From Agrobacterium cucumeris (GTDB lineage Bacteria; Pseudomonadota; Alphaproteobacteria; Rhizobiales; Rhizobiaceae): a stretch of DNA of 64,000 nt. The DNA lies in the NCBI RefSeq assembly GCF_030036535.1, contig NZ_CP080388.1, positions 1,302,001 through 1,366,000 on the forward strand, given 5' to 3'. Under the pieces are notes generated by a model. It searched no databases, was not told where the DNA came from, and saw nothing but the letters and a program-made list of their open reading frames with translations. Position 1 is the stretch's first letter; the number at the start of each line of letters is the position of its first letter. Both the position numbers and the translations under genes were made by a program. This document shows positions 61,609-64,000 of the stretch, in pieces.

Positions 61609-62601
61609 TCAGCCGATTGTCACGGCCGTCTTGGAGGTCGCGGATTTCAGCGCGGCGTCGGCCAGTTTCAGCGCGATCAGACCGTCCTTGATGGAGGGCG
61701 ACGGCGCGACGTTATTCTCGATGCTGTCGATGAAAGCGGTGATTTCCGCCGCATAGGCCGCCGTGTAACGCGTCATGAAGAAATCATGCAGCGGCGGGCG
61801 GGTATAACCGTCGGCATTGGCGATCTCGATGGAGACCGGACGCTGGTTTTCGGCCGCTGCCGAACCGAGAGAACCATGCACTTCGATACGCTGGTCGTAA
61901 CCATAGGTCGCGCGGCGGGAATTCGAAATCACCGCCTGCCTGCCGCTTTTCGTTGTCAGAATGATGCTGGCGCTGTCGAAATCACCAAGCGCGCCGATTT
62001 CCGGATTGACGAGAACCGAACCGGTGGCAAACACGCTGTCCACTTCTTCGCCCAGGAGGAAGCGGGCCATGTCGAAATCATGAATGGTCATGTCGCGGAA
62101 GATGCCGCCGGAAACCTTGATATATTCAGCCGGCGGCGGGCCAGGGTCGCGGCTGGTGATGGTAACCATTTCCACCTTGCCAATGCGGCCATCTTCGATT
62201 GCCTTATGCACGGCCTGAAAATGCGGGTCAAAACGGCGGTTGAAACCGAGCATCACCTTCGCGCCGGTTTCTTCAACCACCTTGGCGCAGGCTTCCGCGC
62301 GGGCAACATCGAGATCAACGGGCTTTTCGCAGAAGATGGCCTTGCCGGCGCGGGCGAAACGCTCGATCAGGTCGGCATGGGTGTTGGTCGGTGTGCAGAT
62401 GATGACGGCGTCGATCGTTTTGTCGGCCAGAACCTCGTCGATCGTGCTGACCTTGCACTGCGCTTCGCGGGCAATTGCTTCCGCGGCACCGGCCATGGCG
62501 TCGACAACGGCCACCAGCTGCGCACGGCTGTCGGTGGTGATCGCCTTGGCGTGGACCTTGCCGATCCGTCCAGCGCCGAGCAGTGCCAATTTCGTAACCA
62601 T
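61609..62601 (-). CDS. iolG: Inositol 2-dehydrogenase
   Basis: NAD-dependent sugar-alcohol oxidoreductase of 330 aa (Gfo/Idh/MocA family). Rossmann motif LALLGAGRIGKVHAKAI (residues 5-21), IICTPTNTHADLI, the EKP motif CEKPVDLD with catalytic Lys (about 95), and the DMTIHDFDMARFLLG catalytic segment (about 170). It oxidises myo-inositol to scyllo-inosose. An IolR-type operator lies 70-90 bases upstream, supporting induction by inositol. Confidence 0.92.
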   Translation of the reverse strand: MVTKLALLGAGRIGKVHAKAITTDSRAQLVAVVDAMAGAAEAIAREAQCKVSTIDEVLADKTIDAVIICTPTNTHADLIERFARAGKAIFCEKPVDLDVARAEACAKVVEETGAKVMLGFNRRFDPHFQAVHKAIEDGRIGKVEMVTITSRDPGPPPAEYIKVSGGIFRDMTIHDFDMARFLLGEEVDSVFATGSVLVNPEIGALGDFDSASIILTTKSGRQAVISNSRRATYGYDQRIEVHGSLGSAAAENQRPVSIEIANADGYTRPPLHDFFMTRYTAAYAAEITAFIDSIENNVAPSPSIKDGLIALKLADAALKSATSKTAVTIG

Positions 62602-62673
62602 CTTTCCTCCGGTTCCTCATACCCGCCCTCACTCCCGGAGAGACAGAATATGAATGCAAACAATGTTTCGATA

Positions 62674-62689
62674 TGGAATATATGTTCCA
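62674..62689. promoter_or_regulatory. IolR-type operator before iolG
   Basis: TGGAATATATGTTCCA, containing GGAA-N6-TTCC, the palindrome reported for IolR sites in Sinorhizobium inositol genes; located 73 bases before the iolG start. Confidence 0.75.
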
Positions 62690-62833
62690 TTTTGCTAGAT
62701 CGACATCGGAAGCGTGTCAAGCGTTTTGACAGCGGCAGGCAAGGCCGAAATCATTCGCCCCTGGAGGTCACGCGATGTGGCTGCTGATCATACCGAAAGG
62801 CAGGTTGAGCCGAAGCCCAAACGCTGCCGGGCG

Positions 62834-64000
62834 TCAATTGGTGGAAGGTATCTGCACGGCATTCTGGGGAAGGGCATAGACCTCGACTGGCGTTTCAAGG
62901 CCGCGCAGCAGCCATGGACCCAGATTTTCCAACCTGTCCCCATTTCCGGCCATACGAACGAATTCCTCGGAAAACAGCACGTTGCGGCCGGTTTCCTTGG
63001 TCAGTGTTTCCAGCCGCGAGGCGATGTTGACGGCGGGGCCGATGACAGTGAAATCGAGGCGGGTTTTTGAGCCGATATTGCCATACATGACATCGCCGAC
63101 ATGCACGCCGATGCCGTAACCCAGGGGATCATGACCCTTCTGGCAATTGATCTCATTGAGGGCAACAAGACCCTTTTGCGCGCTGGCGATGGCTTTCAGC
63201 AGGTTTTCACAGGCCTGCGGATCGCTGAGCGGAAAAATCGCCAGCAGCCCGTCACCCATGAATTTCAGGATTTCTCCGCCGAATTCTTCAATGGGGTCGC
63301 ACATGGCGTCGAAATAGCCGTTCAGAAGCTCGATCACGTCATCGCGCGGCCAAAGGTCGGAAATATGGGTGAAATTGCGCAGGTCGCAGATCAGGATCGC
63401 CGCTCCCACCGTTATGCCGCTACCGCGTGTCGTGGCGCCGTTGAGAATTTTCTCGCCCGCATGCGGACCCACATAAGTTTCCAAAAGCGTGCGCGTCATG
63501 CGGTTTTTGAGGCGTATTTCACTGACCAGCGCCAAAGCCGGCAGCAGGTTTTTCAGGGCCGCGATTTCGCTGTCGGAAAAACCGCCCGGCTGGTCACTGG
63601 AGAATGTCGCGACGTGGCGCTTTCCGAAAGTGTGCTCGATCGGCCAGGCGCAATAATCCGTCAGCCCTTCGGCCCGCAGCTCGTCATAGATCGTATAACC
63701 GGGTTCATCGATGTCATCGCCATTCAGCCGGTGGCGGACTTCCGTCGCACCCTGGTGGATGTCGTTGATGGGGCTGTTGAGATATTCGGGCGTGCTTTCC
63801 GAGCCGTAACCATAGGTGGCGATTTCGGCGGTGGGCATGCCGGCTTTCCACAATATCCGCGCGCCAAGCCATTGCGGGTGGCGGATGCGGAAAGCAAGAA
63901 CGCCCCTTGCGATGGAGATTCCGCTTGCCCGCAGCCTGTCGCAAAGCTCCACGAATATCTCGTCGATAAAACGCTCGTCCTTGGTGCCGGTCACGAGCCA
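62834..64000 (-). CDS. Class III adenylate/guanylate cyclase (may run past window end)
   Basis: Protein of at least 386 aa. An N-terminal sensor-like region (to about residue 175) is followed by the cyclase domain: metal Asp in AILICDLRNFTHISD (about 198), FMGDGLLAIFPL with the second Asp (about 245), and TRLDFTVIGPAVNIASRLE (about 315) with Asp at the base-reading position. Makes cAMP (or cGMP). A GTG at 63994 could be the start, but the frame stays open to the window edge, so the 5' end may be missing. Confidence 0.85.
   Translation of the reverse strand, partial: WLVTGTKDERFIDEIFVELCDRLRASGISIARGVLAFRIRHPQWLGARILWKAGMPTAEIATYGYGSESTPEYLNSPINDIHQGATEVRHRLNGDDIDEPGYTIYDELRAEGLTDYCAWPIEHTFGKRHVATFSSDQPGGFSDSEIAALKNLLPALALVSEIRLKNRMTRTLLETYVGPHAGEKILNGATTRGSGITVGAAILICDLRNFTHISDLWPRDDVIELLNGYFDAMCDPIEEFGGEILKFMGDGLLAIFPLSDPQACENLLKAIASAQKGLVALNEINCQKGHDPLGYGIGVHVGDVMYGNIGSKTRLDFTVIGPAVNIASRLETLTKETGRNVLFSEEFVRMAGNGDRLENLGPWLLRGLETPVEVYALPQNAVQIPSTN

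Noticed and set aside
1..64000. CRISPR arrays, rRNA genes, intact insertion sequences or prophage
   Set aside because: No regularly spaced repeats, rRNA sequence, transposase with catalytic domain or phage structural genes were seen.

Overview
The window reads as a chromosomal segment of an Agrobacterium/Rhizobium-type alphaproteobacterium. The evidence is the GC-rich codon use, the five-gene bioBFDAZ operon with BioR-like palindromes, the hutXWV transporter next to a hutH2-like gene, the arginase/ornithine cyclodeaminase pair, an IolR-type GGAA-N6-TTCC site before iolG and a CtrA-type TTAA-N7-TTAA box. There is no rRNA, CRISPR array or intact insertion sequence. One tRNA-Gln(CTG) gene is present.

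Layout. 1-2.1 kb: end of a sugar ABC transporter and a LysR remnant. 2.1-6.7 kb: minus-strand archaic chaperone-usher fimbria operon (pilin, chaperone, usher, two-domain tip protein). 7.0-12.7 kb: hutC divergent from hutX-hutW-hutV-hutH, with two matching 18-bp dyads between them; the HutH homologue lacks the Ala-Ser-Gly triad that forms the MIO cofactor. 12.8-20.2 kb: a LysR regulator divergent from a ring-cleavage/isochorismatase/XapX/Tat-amidohydrolase/DoxX/MFS cluster, then a proC-type gene. 21.3-27.4 kb: RND efflux pump, TetR regulator and a six-helix membrane protein, with two related AcrR-like operators. 27.7-31.4 kb: a GntR regulator with two winged-helix domains and an aconitase paralogue.

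31.4-34.5 kb is the most unusual part. Four tandem-hairpin RNA elements with ACGR tetraloops (guanidine-II/mini-ykkC-like) sit before a Ca2+/H+ antiporter gene, a small one-helix ORF, an orphan ATP synthase subunit a gene and an orphan mrpF. Short leader ORFs lie between the RNA element and the gene for subunit a and for MrpF. This looks like a riboswitch-controlled set of proton/cation translocation parts.

34.5-38.0 kb: a flotillin (YqiK), a YqiJ-like protein and a PspA-like protein; the PspA reading frame is continuous upstream with a TnpB-N-terminal-like segment that carries a 28-bp perfect palindrome. 38.1-44.9 kb: FAD monooxygenase, ClC channel with CBS domains, MarR, and a LysR/DHA2-MFS divergent pair. 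45.0-49.3 kb: copper-handling operon (small lipoprotein, TolC-like protein, multicopper oxidase, cupredoxin, CusF) with a His/Cys-rich exported protein upstream. 49.4-52.3 kb: hypothetical proteins, an AraC regulator whose natural start may be lost, and a GNAT enzyme. 52.5-57.6 kb: bioBFDAZ. 57.7-60.4 kb: tRNA-Gln, an Lrp regulator divergent from arginase and ornithine cyclodeaminase. 60.5-64 kb: DMT exporter, iolG, and a class III adenylate cyclase running to the window edge.

All calls come from reading the sequence and from recalled family motifs; no database search was run.
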